DNA of 64,000 nucleotides, taken from assembly GCF_026167545.1 (NCBI RefSeq), contig NZ_CP110678.1:617501-681500 (forward strand), in the 5' to 3' direction. Under the pieces are notes generated by a model, which was given only the letters and a program-made list of their open reading frames with translations, had not been told where the DNA came from and made no database searches. The translations under genes were made by a program, and so were the position numbers. Source of the DNA: Sphingomonas sp. S1-29. Lineage in GTDB: Bacteria > Pseudomonadota > Alphaproteobacteria > Sphingomonadales > Sphingomonadaceae. Positions 29,630-38,845 of this stretch are shown here, piece after piece; within the stretch, counting starts at the first letter, position 1; each line of letters opens with the position of its first letter.

Positions 29630-29992
29630 GTGAACGCCATTAGCGATACCTCGCTCTTTTCCTGGAAGAAGACCCTGGTCGACTATGTCCGCTCGGGCGA
29701 ACCCGATCTGACCAACCGGCAGATGGCCTTGCTGCTGCTGGTCTATCTCGAGGGCGGACCCCATACGGTGCGCGGGTTGGCGCGCGCGCTCAACGTCTCG
29801 AAGCCCGTCGTCACACGCGCCTTGAACAGACTAGGCACGCTCGGCTATCTGCGCCGCCAACGCGACGACAGCGACAAGCGCAATATCTTCGTCACGCAGA
29901 CACCGGAAGGGACGGAGTTTCTTGCAGAGTTCGGGCATTTCCTCGCTGGCGACGCCCCAAATGGGTCAGGCGATCGCCGAGCAGCCGCGTAA
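29630..29992 (+). CDS. MarR-family winged-helix transcriptional regulator
   Basis: 120 aa, GTG start at 29630. The winged helix-turn-helix is clear: LTNRQMALLLLVYLEGG, the recognition region VRGLARALNVSKPVVTRALN, and the wing LRRQRDDSDKRNIFV. It is shorter than most MarR proteins, with little dimerisation helix at the C-terminus. Its 3' end overlaps the next gene by 32 nt, so they are probably co-transcribed; whether it regulates that gene is unknown. The ligand is unknown. Confidence 0.85.
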   Translation: MNAISDTSLFSWKKTLVDYVRSGEPDLTNRQMALLLLVYLEGGPHTVRGLARALNVSKPVVTRALNRLGTLGYLRRQRDDSDKRNIFVTQTPEGTEFLAEFGHFLAGDAPNGSGDRRAAA

Positions 29993-30830
29993 CCGCCATG
30001 CGCTGATCGGTCGATCGACCGCGCTCGACCGGCGCATCAGCGCGGTGCGTCCCGATCTTACCGACGTCAGGCTCGCCGGATCGGTGTTCGCCCCGCACTA
30101 CGCCGCCGCGATGCTCCAGACCGCTTCGTCGATCATCGCGATCCGCGAGACCCCCGATCCGGCATCGGCAGTGGTTTCCGAGGTGCTTCCCGGTGAAACC
30201 TTCGAAATGCTCGAACTGTCTGAACAGGTCGCCTGGGGCATCGGCACCGCCGATGGCGTCGTCGGCTATGCCGATGCAGTCCGCCTGCAGGATTTCGCCG
30301 CCCCCACCCATCGGGTGACCGCCATCGCCGGACGGCTCCGCGAAGCCCCCGACGCCAACGCCGCGGTGCTGGCGACACTCCCCGCTGGCGCCCGCCTCGC
30401 CGCACTCGGCGAGCGCGACGCGTTCCTGCTTACCGACCATGGCTATATCGCCGGCGCCGACGTCGCCGCGCTCGACGCGCCGACCGGTACCGTCGGCCCC
30501 GTCGCCGCGCGGCTCGTGGGCGTTCCCGCGCGCGCCGGCGGGCGATCGGGCGCTGGGGTCGACTCGGCCGGGCTGGTATTCCTCGCCCACGACCTGTGCG
30601 GCGTTCGCGTGCCGCGGTTCACTGACTTGCAGGCCACCACCCTCGGCATTGCGGTTCCCGACCCCGATATGGCGCGCGTGGGCGATGTGTGGTTCTTCGC
30701 CGATCACGCCGCGATCCTGATTTCGCCCGACGCGGCGATCCACGTCGTCGATCGGGTCCGCGAAGTTCCTTGCACCGCCTTGCTAGCGGGCGATCATGGG
30801 CCGGTGCTCGCCCGGCGGAGAATCGCATGA
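29961..30830 (+). CDS. SH3-domain / NlpC-P60-like protein with degenerate active site
   Basis: 289 aa. The first ~190 residues look like two bacterial SH3 modules (segments around FEMLELSEQVAWG and ARLAALGERDAFLL). The C-terminal ~100 residues align by eye with NlpC/P60 endopeptidases: GGRSGAGVDSAGLV, PRFTDLQ, GDVWFFADHAAILI. The catalytic Cys of the usual DCSGLV is Ser in DSAGLV, the preceding PYLWGG is PARAGG, and the His residues remain. It is therefore probably not an active cysteine peptidase. No signal peptide is evident. The start ATG at 29961 is preferred over a TTG at 29922. Confidence 0.7.
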   Translation: MGQAIAEQPRNRHALIGRSTALDRRISAVRPDLTDVRLAGSVFAPHYAAAMLQTASSIIAIRETPDPASAVVSEVLPGETFEMLELSEQVAWGIGTADGVVGYADAVRLQDFAAPTHRVTAIAGRLREAPDANAAVLATLPAGARLAALGERDAFLLTDHGYIAGADVAALDAPTGTVGPVAARLVGVPARAGGRSGAGVDSAGLVFLAHDLCGVRVPRFTDLQATTLGIAVPDPDMARVGDVWFFADHAAILISPDAAIHVVDRVREVPCTALLAGDHGPVLARRRIA

Positions 30831-31759
30831 CTCATTCGGTTTTCATCGACGGCGCGGTAGGTACCACCGGGCTCGAGATCCGCGAGCGACTCGCGGGTCG
30901 CGCCGAGTTCGCCGTGATCACGCTCGACGGCGATGCGCGAAAGGACGCGGCAGCGCGGACCGAAGCGCTCAACGATGCCGACTTCGTCATCCTGTGCCTG
31001 CCCGACGACGCCGCGCGCGAGGCGGTGGCGATGATCGCCAACGACCGCACCCGCGTGATCGACGCCTCGAGCGCGCATCGCGTCGCCGAGGGCTGGACCT
31101 ATGGCTTTGCCGAACTCGAACCCGCGCAGGCCGCCGCGATCGCCGAGGGTGCGCGCGTCAGCAATCCCGGTTGCTACCCCACCGGCTTCCTCGCGCTGAT
31201 CCGCCCGCTGGTGCGCACCGGCCTGGTGCCGCATGATTGGCCGCTCAGCGTCAACGCGGTCTCGGGCTATTCGGGTGGCGGCAAGGCGATGATCGCCGAT
31301 TTCGAAAGCGGCGAGGAAAAGACGGCGCACCGTGCCTATGGCCTCGACCTGTCGCACAAGCATCTGGGCGAGATGCAGCGCCATGCACGGATCGAGCACG
31401 CACCGATCTTCCAACCCGCGGTCGCGCACACGCATCGCGGGATGCTGGTCGAGGTGCCGCTGCCGCTCCACGCCCTGCCGCGCAAGCCATCGCTCGCTTC
31501 GATCGAAACCGCGCTACGCGACGCCTATCGCGATTCGCCGATCGTCCGCGTGATCGACAGCGAGGAAACCAGGCTGGTACGGATCGAGGAAGATGCCGGC
31601 ACCGATCGCATGACGCTGCGCGTGTTCGGCAATTCCGAGCTGGGTCAGGCACGGTTGATCGCGACGCTCGACAATCTGGGCAAGGGCGCCGCGGGTGCCG
31701 CGGTGCAGAATCTCAACATCATGGCGGGGATCGACGCGACCGCGGGATTGCGGCTCTGA
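30827..31759 (+). CDS. argC: N-acetyl-gamma-glutamyl-phosphate reductase (type 2)
   Basis: Third step of arginine biosynthesis. 310 aa, the short type-2 length. It has the NADP-binding start FIDGAVGTTGLEI and the active-site Cys116 in VSNPGCYPTGF; the later SGYSGGGK and KHLGEMQRHA are conserved. Its ATG overlaps the stop of the NlpC/P60-like gene (ATGA). It is not next to other arg genes here, which is normal for this group. Confidence 0.93.
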   Translation: MTHSVFIDGAVGTTGLEIRERLAGRAEFAVITLDGDARKDAAARTEALNDADFVILCLPDDAAREAVAMIANDRTRVIDASSAHRVAEGWTYGFAELEPAQAAAIAEGARVSNPGCYPTGFLALIRPLVRTGLVPHDWPLSVNAVSGYSGGGKAMIADFESGEEKTAHRAYGLDLSHKHLGEMQRHARIEHAPIFQPAVAHTHRGMLVEVPLPLHALPRKPSLASIETALRDAYRDSPIVRVIDSEETRLVRIEEDAGTDRMTLRVFGNSELGQARLIATLDNLGKGAAGAAVQNLNIMAGIDATAGLRL

Positions 31760-31864
31760 CGCGCGTCCCTCTGGCGGATATTCGCCGGGGCATCGCGCAG
31801 GGTGGGTTGCGCGCATCCCTGCAGCCGCTAGTCCGGCCCCCGATATCAAAGGAGACGTAACGGC

Positions 31865-33322
31865 ATGCGCGAACCGGTCGGCAAATTGCTATTGTTCGGC
31901 GCCACCGGCGACCTGTCGCAGCGGATGCTGATACCGTCGCTCTACGGGCTCCACGCCGATGGGCTGCTGCCCGAAGGGCTGACGATCACCGGCACCGCGC
32001 GATCGGAGCAGGACGACGACTGGTTCCGCAACTTCGCGCGCAAGTCACTCGATGAGCATCTCGCCGACGATCACAAGGATGCCGAGGCGATCGACCGCTT
32101 CGTCGAACGGCTCCATTATCAGCCGCTCGATGCCTCGACGATCGAAGGGTTCGACGAGCTGGCCAAGAAGCTCGGCGACATTTCGGGCGGGCTCGCGATC
32201 TTCCTGTCGACCGCGCCGTGGCTGTTCGGGCCGACGATCAAGGGGCTGCAATCGGCGGGCCTTGCGGGCGACAACGTCCGCATCAGCCTCGAAAAGCCGC
32301 TCGGCAAGGACCTCGAATCGAGCCGCGAGATCAACGACATCGTCGCTGGCGCCTTTCCCGAGGAGCGGACCTTCCGCATCGATCATTATCTGGGCAAGGA
32401 AACCGTCCAGAACATCCTGGCGTTGCGCTTCGGCAATTCGCTGTTCGAGCCGAGCTGGAACGCGCGCGGCATCGATCACGTCCAGATCACCATCTCCGAA
32501 ACCGTCGGGCTCGAAGGGCGCGCGGGCTATTATGACGAAGTCGGCGCGCTGCGCGACATGGTGCAGAACCACATGCTCCAGTTGCTCGCGCTTGTGGCGA
32601 TGGAGCCACCCGCGCGAGTCGATGGCACCGCGGTGCGCGACGAGAAGGTCAAGGTGCTGCGCTCGCTGCGCCCGATCACCGGGTCCGACGTCAGCCAGCT
32701 CACCGTTACCGGCCAATATGACAGCGGCGCGGTGAAGGGCGCGATCGTCCGTGGCTATGACGAGGAGCTCGAAAAGGATTCGGACACCGAAACCTTCGTC
32801 GCGATCAAGGCGCATGTCGATAATTGGCGCTGGCAGGGTGTCCCCTTCTATCTGCGCACCGGCAAGCGGATGCCCGAGCGCCGCAGCGAAATCTCGATCC
32901 AGTTCAAGCCGGTGCCGCATTCGATCTTCGCCGAACGCGGCGGCGCGCTCCAGCCCAACACGCTGGTGATCCGGTTGCAGCCCGAGGAATATGTCCGCCT
33001 GCTCGTGATGGCCAAGCAGCCCGGGCTCGACCGCGACGGGGTGCGGCTGCGCGAGGTACCGCTCAACCTCAGCCTCGACACCGAATTCGCCGGCACCCGC
33101 CGCCGCATCGCCTATGAACGATTGCTGCTCGACCTGATCGAAGGCGATCCTACGTTGTTCGTGCGCCGCGACGAGGTCGAGGCGCAATGGGCATGGATCG
33201 ACGGCATCCGCGAGGGCTGGGCATCCAGCGACATGAAGCCCAAGGGCTATGCGTCGGGCAGCTGGGGTCCGTCGTCGAGCGTCGCGCTCACCGAACGCGA
33301 CGGCGTGACCTGGAACGAGTAG
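31865..33322 (+). CDS. zwf: Glucose-6-phosphate 1-dehydrogenase
   Basis: First step of the Entner-Doudoroff route: glucose-6-phosphate to 6-phosphogluconolactone with NAD(P)+. 485 aa with the dinucleotide motif GATGDLSQR (residues 12-20), EKPLGKD near 143 and the active-site RIDHYLGKE (171-179, catalytic His near 174). First gene of the block zwf-pgl-edd-glk-eda. Confidence 0.97.
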   Translation: MREPVGKLLLFGATGDLSQRMLIPSLYGLHADGLLPEGLTITGTARSEQDDDWFRNFARKSLDEHLADDHKDAEAIDRFVERLHYQPLDASTIEGFDELAKKLGDISGGLAIFLSTAPWLFGPTIKGLQSAGLAGDNVRISLEKPLGKDLESSREINDIVAGAFPEERTFRIDHYLGKETVQNILALRFGNSLFEPSWNARGIDHVQITISETVGLEGRAGYYDEVGALRDMVQNHMLQLLALVAMEPPARVDGTAVRDEKVKVLRSLRPITGSDVSQLTVTGQYDSGAVKGAIVRGYDEELEKDSDTETFVAIKAHVDNWRWQGVPFYLRTGKRMPERRSEISIQFKPVPHSIFAERGGALQPNTLVIRLQPEEYVRLLVMAKQPGLDRDGVRLREVPLNLSLDTEFAGTRRRIAYERLLLDLIEGDPTLFVRRDEVEAQWAWIDGIREGWASSDMKPKGYASGSWGPSSSVALTERDGVTWNE

Positions 33323-33333
33323 GTTTAGCACCA

Positions 33334-33469
33334 CTCTCCCGCGTGCGGGAGAGGCAACGAAGACTTGGTCGCGCCTTGCGCGGCCTTGTCGCAGTCGGTG
33401 AGGGTCTTCTGTTGCTGAAGAACGCGAAGAAGAACACCCTCACCCGGCCTCTCCCGCACGCGGGAGAGG
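33334..33469. repeat. Intergenic hairpin pair between zwf and pgl
   Basis: Hairpins CTCTCCCGCGTGCGGGAGAG (33334-33353) and the matching 33448-33469 copy flank ~95 bp. They are the same class as those at 22889 and 36037. The pair splits the Entner-Doudoroff block and may tune relative expression. Confidence 0.75.
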
Positions 33470-33491
33470 CGAAGAAGATAAAGGAACAAGC

Positions 33492-34196
33492 ATGACCGAG
33501 ATCGAATGGTGGGAATATGACGACGCCGCCGAAATGGCCGAAGCGGTCGCTGGCGACGTGCAGTTCATCATCGAAAGCGCGCTCGATGCGCGCGGCGGCG
33601 CGGTAATCGCGCTGCCTGGCGGCAAGACCCCGCTGCCGATCTATGAGAAGTTGGCCACCGCCAAGCTCGACTGGAAGAAGGTGATGATCGTTCCCACCGA
33701 CGACCGGCTGGTGCCGATGGGCGATCCGCTGAGCAACATCACCGCGATCGGCAAGGTGTTCGTGCCCAAGGGCGCGCGCGTGTTTCCGATCACCAGCGAA
33801 GCCGCGACCGACTATCGCGCCGCCGGCCGCGCCGCCGATGCGCGGTTGCAGGACGTGCATTGGCCGCTCGATTTGTGCCTGCTCGGCGTCGGCGGTGACG
33901 GGCACACCGCCTCGATCTTCCCCGGCCCCGATCTCGACGAAGCGCTGTCGGGTCCCAAGGAACGCCGCGCGCTCGGCGTGATGCCCGATCCGCTGCCGCC
34001 CGAGGCCCCCGTCGCGCGCGTCACGCTGTCGCGCTCGGCCATCGTCACTGCGCGCGCGCTACTGATCGCGATCACCGGCCAGGCCAAGCGCGACGTGCTC
34101 GAGGCGGCGATCGCCGAGGGGGCCGGTTCGCCTTATCCGATCGGCCGCGTGCTCGCCGACACCGAGCTTCCCGTTGACATCCACTGGAGCGCCTGA
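33492..34196 (+). CDS. pgl: 6-phosphogluconolactonase
   Basis: Hydrolyses 6-phosphogluconolactone. 234 aa, of the DevB/SOL type. Motifs: [16 protein letters not shown] near the start, TDDRLVP, and the [14 protein letters not shown] active-site loop. It overlaps edd by one base (TGATG). Confidence 0.95.
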   Translation: MTEIEWWEYDDAAEMAEAVAGDVQFIIESALDARGGAVIALPGGKTPLPIYEKLATAKLDWKKVMIVPTDDRLVPMGDPLSNITAIGKVFVPKGARVFPITSEAATDYRAAGRAADARLQDVHWPLDLCLLGVGGDGHTASIFPGPDLDEALSGPKERRALGVMPDPLPPEAPVARVTLSRSAIVTARALLIAITGQAKRDVLEAAIAEGAGSPYPIGRVLADTELPVDIHWSA

Positions 34197-36028
34197 TGTC
34201 CGCAAATCCAGCTTTGGCCCCTGCCCTCGCCGCCGTCACCGACCGGATCATCGAGCGATCGAAGCCCGGTCGCGCCGCCTATCTCGCACTGATGCAGCGC
34301 GAGCGTGATTCGGGGTTCGATCGGCCAAAGCTGGGCTGCGCCAACCTAGCCCACGCCTATGCCGGCACCGACGAACAGCGTGATCGGATGCGCGACGGCA
34401 AGGCGATGAACATCGGCATCGTCACCGCCTACAACGACATGCTGTCGGCGCACGCGACCTATTATCGCTACCCCGAACAGATGAAGGTCTGGGCGATCGA
34501 GGCGGGGGCGACCGCCCAGGTGGCGGGCGGCGTGCCCGCGATGTGCGATGGGGTGACGCAGGGCTATCAGGGCATGGAATTGTCGCTGTTCAGCCGCGAC
34601 GCGATCGCGCTGGCGACCGCGATCGCGCTGTCGCACCGGACGTTCGAGGGCGCGGCGCTGCTCGGCATCTGCGACAAGATCGTTCCCGGTCTGCTGATGG
34701 GTGCGCTGCGCTTCGGCCATTTGCCGATGGTGATGGTCCCCGGCGGACCGATGCGATCGGGCCTGGCGAACAAGGAAAAGGCCGCGGTGCGCGAGGCCTA
34801 TGCCGAGGGCAAGGTCGGCCGTGAAGCTTTGCTCGACGCCGAAATCTCCGCCTATCACGGCAAGGGCACCTGCACCTTTTACGGCACGGCCAATTCGAAC
34901 CAGATGATGATGGAGGCGATGGGGCTGCACGTTCCCGGTGCCGCCTTCGCCAATCCGCAGACCAAATTGCGCCAGGAATTGACGCGCGCCGCGGTCCAGC
35001 GGCTGCCGCAGATCGGCTGGAACGGCGCTGATTACCGCCCGCTCGGCGAATGCGTCGATGAACGCGCGATCGTCAATGCAGCGGTCGTGCTGCTCGCCAC
35101 CGGCGGATCGACCAACCATCTCATCCACCTGCCCGCCATCGCCCGCGCGGCGGGGATCATCATCGACTGGGAGGATTTCGACCGGCTGAGCAAGGCGGTG
35201 CCGCTGCTCACCCATGTCTATCCCAACGGATCCGCCGACGTGAACGGCTTCGAGGACGCCGGCGGCCCGCCCTTCGTCATCCGCGAACTGCTGCGCGGCG
35301 GGCTGTTGCATGGCGACATCCTGACGATCGCCGATGGCGGCTTCACCGAATATGGCCGCAAGCCGATGATCGAGGATGAAAAGCTGGTCTGGCAGGATTT
35401 GCCCGCCACCAGCGGCGACGACACCATCGTCCGCACGATCGACGCGCCCTTCTCGCCCGAAGGCGGCTTCCGCATCCTCCAGGGCAATCTCGGCCGTGCG
35501 TGCATCAAGGTGTCGGCGGTCGAACCCGATCGTTGGATCATCGAGGCGCCTGCCCGCGTCTTCGCGACGCAGGCCGAGGTCCAGACCGCGTTCCAGACAG
35601 GCGAGCTCGACCGCGACGTCGTCGTGGTCGTCCGCTTCCAGGGCCCGCGCGCCAACGGCATGCCCGAATTGCACAAGCTCACCCCGCCGCTCGGCGTCTT
35701 GCAGAATCGCGGCTTCCGCGTGGCTTTGGTCACCGACGGGCGGATGTCGGGCGCGTCGGGCAAGGTGCCTTGCGCGATCCATCTGTCGCCCGAGGCGTTG
35801 GGCGGCGGGCCGCTCGGCAAGGTGCGCGACGGCGACATCATCCGGCTCGATGCCGAAGCCGGCACGCTCGCCGCCCTGGTCGATGCCGCCGAATGGGAAG
35901 CGCGCGAGCTGGTCGAGGCACCGCCGCGCGCCGACGGCACCGGGCGCGAGCTGTTCAACATGATGAACTTCGGCGCCGACGAAGCCGAAAAGGGCGCCTC
36001 GGCGATGTTGGCCGCGGCGGGATTGTAA
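34196..36028 (+). CDS. edd: Phosphogluconate dehydratase
   Basis: Dehydrates 6-phosphogluconate to KDPG, the signature Entner-Doudoroff step. 610 aa of the IlvD/Edd family. Cluster-binding Cys residues are expected in [13 protein letters not shown] and [11 protein letters not shown]. Other family motifs are [13 protein letters not shown]-like [12 protein letters not shown] and [13 protein letters not shown]. Coupled to pgl at the start. Confidence 0.96.
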   Translation: MSANPALAPALAAVTDRIIERSKPGRAAYLALMQRERDSGFDRPKLGCANLAHAYAGTDEQRDRMRDGKAMNIGIVTAYNDMLSAHATYYRYPEQMKVWAIEAGATAQVAGGVPAMCDGVTQGYQGMELSLFSRDAIALATAIALSHRTFEGAALLGICDKIVPGLLMGALRFGHLPMVMVPGGPMRSGLANKEKAAVREAYAEGKVGREALLDAEISAYHGKGTCTFYGTANSNQMMMEAMGLHVPGAAFANPQTKLRQELTRAAVQRLPQIGWNGADYRPLGECVDERAIVNAAVVLLATGGSTNHLIHLPAIARAAGIIIDWEDFDRLSKAVPLLTHVYPNGSADVNGFEDAGGPPFVIRELLRGGLLHGDILTIADGGFTEYGRKPMIEDEKLVWQDLPATSGDDTIVRTIDAPFSPEGGFRILQGNLGRACIKVSAVEPDRWIIEAPARVFATQAEVQTAFQTGELDRDVVVVVRFQGPRANGMPELHKLTPPLGVLQNRGFRVALVTDGRMSGASGKVPCAIHLSPEALGGGPLGKVRDGDIIRLDAEAGTLAALVDAAEWEARELVEAPPRADGTGRELFNMMNFGADEAEKGASAMLAAAGL

Positions 36029-36036
36029 CCATGCCT

Positions 36037-36133
36037 CCCTCTCCCCTCCGGGGAGAGGGTCGGGGAGAGGGGCAGTGCGAGACGGCGGCGATCCTGCCCC
36101 CTCTCCCCTGCCCTCTCCCCGGAGGGGAGAGGG
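36037..36133. repeat. Intergenic hairpin pair between edd and glk
   Basis: Mirror hairpins of the CCCTCTCCCC(T/G)... type at 36037-36059 and 36111-36133 fill almost the whole edd-glk gap. The second ends 11 bp before the glk ATG and overlaps the region where its ribosome-binding site must lie. Confidence 0.75.
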
Positions 36134-36144
36134 AGTAAGACGAA

Positions 36145-37113
36145 ATGGAAATCATCGCGGTAGATATCGGCGGCACCCATGCCCGCTTCGCGATCGCCGA
36201 GGTCGAGAATGGCCGCGTGCTGTCGATGAGCGACCCGATCACCCAGAAGACCAAGGATCATTCGAGCCTCCAGCTCGCCTGGCAGGCATTCGGCGAGGCG
36301 CTGGGCCGGCCGCTGCCGCGCGCCGCCGGCATCGCGATCGCGTCGCCGATCAACGGCGAGATGATCCGCATGACCAACAATCCGTGGATCATCCGCCCGC
36401 GGCTGATCCAGGAGCGGCTCGGGGTCGATACCTATACGCTCATCAACGATTTCGGCGCGGTCGGCCACGCCGTTGCGCAGATGCACGATGACGCCTTCAT
36501 CCATATCTGCGGCCCCGAAACCCCGTTGCCCGAGCACGGCTCGATCACCGTCTGCGGGCCCGGCACCGGGCTCGGCGTCGCGCAGGTGCTGCGCACCGCC
36601 AACCATTATCACGTCATCGAAACCGAGGGCGGACACATGGACTTCGCGCCGCTCGACGGGATCGAGGACGCGATCCTCAAGCGCCTACGGCGCACCTTCA
36701 CCCGCGTCTCGGCCGAGCGGATCGTCGCCGGCCCCGGCATCGTCGCGATCTACGAAACCCTCGCAGGGATCGAAGGCCGCCCGGTGCTCCAGCTCGACGA
36801 TCGGGCGATCTGGGACCTGGCGTTCAGCGGCAAGGACAGCCTGGCCAGTGCCGCGCTCGACCGCTTCTGCCTCAGCCTGGGCGCCGTCGCGGGCGATCTC
36901 GCGCTCGCGCACGGACCCAAGGGCGTGGTGATCGCTGGCGGCCTCGGCCTTCGGCTCAAGGACCATCTGATCTCGTCGGGCTTCGGCCAGCGCTTCGTCG
37001 CCAAGGGACGCTTCCAGTCGCTGATGGCGTCGATCCCGGTCAAGCTCATCACCCATCCGCAGCCGGGCATCTACGGCGCGGCAGCCGCCTTCGCGCAGGA
37101 GCACACCCAATGA
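36145..37113 (+). CDS. glk: Glucokinase
   Basis: Phosphorylates glucose to glucose-6-phosphate for the pathway in this block. 322 aa of the Glk (non-ROK) family. ATP-binding motif VDIGGTHARFAI at the N-terminus, INDFGAVGHA, the adenosine loop VCGPGTGLG, and ETEGGHMDFAP near 165. Stop overlaps eda by ATGA. Confidence 0.95.
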   Translation: MEIIAVDIGGTHARFAIAEVENGRVLSMSDPITQKTKDHSSLQLAWQAFGEALGRPLPRAAGIAIASPINGEMIRMTNNPWIIRPRLIQERLGVDTYTLINDFGAVGHAVAQMHDDAFIHICGPETPLPEHGSITVCGPGTGLGVAQVLRTANHYHVIETEGGHMDFAPLDGIEDAILKRLRRTFTRVSAERIVAGPGIVAIYETLAGIEGRPVLQLDDRAIWDLAFSGKDSLASAALDRFCLSLGAVAGDLALAHGPKGVVIAGGLGLRLKDHLISSGFGQRFVAKGRFQSLMASIPVKLITHPQPGIYGAAAAFAQEHTQ

Positions 37114-37724
37114 ACGACGTGACGATCGAAACCATCATGCGCACCAGCCCGGTCATCCCGGTACTGGTGATCGAGGATGCCGCCACCGCGCGCCCGCTCG
37201 CCGAAGCGCTGGTGGCGGGCGGGCTTCGCGTGCTCGAAGTGACGCTGCGCACCGCCGCCGCGCTCGACGCGATCCGCGAGATGAAGCAGGTCCCCGGCGC
37301 GATCGTCGGCGCGGGCACCGTGGTGTCGACGGGCCAGTTCGACGACGTGATGGACGCCGGCGCCGAGTTCATCGTTTCGCCCGGGCTCACCGAAACGCTC
37401 GGCCGCGTTGTCGTCGACAGCCGCGTCCCCTTCCTGCCCGGCATCGCGACCGCAGGCGACATCATGCGCGGCTACGACCTGGGCCTGCGCCACTTCAAAT
37501 TCTTCCCCGCCGAAACCTCGGGCGGGCTGAAGGCGCTCAAGGCGCTCGCGGCACCGTTCCACGAAGCGCAATTCTGCCCCACCGGCGGCATCACCGAAGC
37601 ATCGGCACGCGACTGGCTGGCGTTCGAGAAGGTGCTGTGCGTCGGCGGCAGCTGGGTTACCCCCGCGGGCGCGGCGATGGCCGATGTCGAAGCCAAGGCA
37701 AAGGCTGCGGCGAACCTTCGCTAA
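37110..37724 (+). CDS. eda: KDPG aldolase (2-keto-3-deoxy-6-phosphogluconate)
   Basis: Splits KDPG to pyruvate and glyceraldehyde-3-phosphate. 204 aa TIM barrel. The catalytic Glu is in LEVTLRT (Glu44), Schiff-base Lys130 in RHFKFFPAE, and the phosphate site in CPTGGI. Last gene of the block; ATG overlaps glk. Confidence 0.96.
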   Translation: MNDVTIETIMRTSPVIPVLVIEDAATARPLAEALVAGGLRVLEVTLRTAAALDAIREMKQVPGAIVGAGTVVSTGQFDDVMDAGAEFIVSPGLTETLGRVVVDSRVPFLPGIATAGDIMRGYDLGLRHFKFFPAETSGGLKALKALAAPFHEAQFCPTGGITEASARDWLAFEKVLCVGGSWVTPAGAAMADVEAKAKAAANLR

Positions 37725-37733
37725 TCTGCGCTT

Positions 37734-37755
37734 CCCCCTCCCACGCGGGAGGGGG
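37734..37755. repeat. Single hairpin of the CCCTCCC class after eda
   Basis: CCCCCTCCC and GGGAGGGGG form a short hairpin around ACGC. It lies between convergent eda and mltG and may act as a terminator for either strand. It is the solo version of the paired repeats seen at 22889, 33334 and 36037. Confidence 0.6.
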
Positions 37756-37760
37756 ATCGC

Positions 37761-38729
37761 TCACATCTCGCCGCGGGCGCGGCGCAGCGCGTACCATTTC
37801 GCGACGTTGGCGTTGTGCTGCTCTAGCGTGTCGGCGAAGATATGGCCGCCGGTGCCGTCGGCGACGAAGTACAGCGCGCTGGTCTGCGCCGGGTCGAGCA
37901 CCGCATCGATGCTCGCGCGCCCCGGATTGGCGATTGGCCCCTTGGGCAGTCCCGCCATCGCATAGGTGTTGTAGTCGTTCACCGCGTTCACCTCCGAGCG
38001 CAGGATCCGCCGGCCGAGCGGGCGTCCCTTGGTCATCGGATAAATGATCGTCGGGTCGGCCTGCAGCCGCATCCCGATCCGCAACCGGTTCGAATAGACC
38101 GCCGCGACCGTCCGCCGCTCTTCGTCCTTGGCGGTTTCCTTCTCGACGATCGACGCCAGGATCAGCGCTTCTTGCGGCGTCGACACCGCGATCCCCGGCT
38201 TGCGCTTGGCCCAGGCAGCGGCGAGATAGTCGCGCATCGCCACCTGCATCCGCCCCAGCACCGCCTGTCGCGCCTCGCCGCGTTCATAGCTGTAGCTGTC
38301 GGGCAGCACCGATCCCTCGGCGGGCACCACGACCTTGCCGTCGAGCTGCGGCGCCTTCATCAGCGCCTCGTGCACCAGTACCGAAGGCCAGCCCTCGGGC
38401 ACCGCGACGAAGCGCTGGACGGTCCGCCCGCCTTGCATCAGCTTGAGCACGTCGGACTGGCTGATTCCGGCCGGTACCGGATATTCGCCCGCGCGGATTG
38501 GGTCGTCGGAGCCGAAGAAGCGTGCGTACAGCGTGAAACGGCTGGCCGAGGGGATTACCCCCGCCTTCTCCATCTCCTGCGCCGCGCGCGTCAGCGTCGC
38601 ACCCTCGGGCACGACGACGTTGACGTTGCGCTCGAGCGACCCCGCGCCGCCCCAGCTCTGCATGACGAAGAACAGCGCAGCGATGAGCGCGAGGCCTGCG
38701 AACAGGCCGAAGCAGCCGAGACGTTTCAT
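37761..38729 (-). CDS. mltG: Endolytic murein transglycosylase
   Basis: Cuts nascent glycan strands at the inner membrane and so sets chain length. 322 aa with one N-terminal membrane anchor (CFGLFAGLALIAALFFVM), a LysM-like part, and the YceG domain with the catalytic Glu in LASIVEKETAKDEER. Downstream motifs include SNRLRIGMRLQADPT and YNTYAMAGLPKGPI. In many bacteria mltG sits beside fabF/pabC/tmk; here fabF is upstream. Confidence 0.95.
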   Translation of the reverse strand: MKRLGCFGLFAGLALIAALFFVMQSWGGAGSLERNVNVVVPEGATLTRAAQEMEKAGVIPSASRFTLYARFFGSDDPIRAGEYPVPAGISQSDVLKLMQGGRTVQRFVAVPEGWPSVLVHEALMKAPQLDGKVVVPAEGSVLPDSYSYERGEARQAVLGRMQVAMRDYLAAAWAKRKPGIAVSTPQEALILASIVEKETAKDEERRTVAAVYSNRLRIGMRLQADPTIIYPMTKGRPLGRRILRSEVNAVNDYNTYAMAGLPKGPIANPGRASIDAVLDPAQTSALYFVADGTGGHIFADTLEQHNANVAKWYALRRARGEM

Positions 38730-38747
38730 GCGCGGGTAACTCCCCTC

Positions 38748-38836
38748 AACCGTTCGTGCTGAGCTTGTCGAAGCACTGTTCTTCTTTTCGACCGCGATAG
38801 GAAGGACGGCACTTCGACGAGCTCAGTGCGAACGGA
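38748..38836. repeat. Dispersed intergenic inverted repeat (TGTCGAAG class), copy 2
   Basis: The left arm CGTTCGTGCTGAGCTTGTCG pairs with the right arm CGACGAGCTCAGTGCGAACG. It fills the gap between fabF and mltG and is closely related to the element at 10649-10735. Confidence 0.75.
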
Positions 38837-38845
38837 GAGAATGGG

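Noticed and set aside
29540-29764. 74-aa minus-strand frame under the MarR gene
   Set aside because: Antisense to a clear winged-helix coding sequence.
34346-35782. 478-codon minus-strand frame over edd
   Set aside because: Shadow of edd; no motif and no ribosome-binding site.
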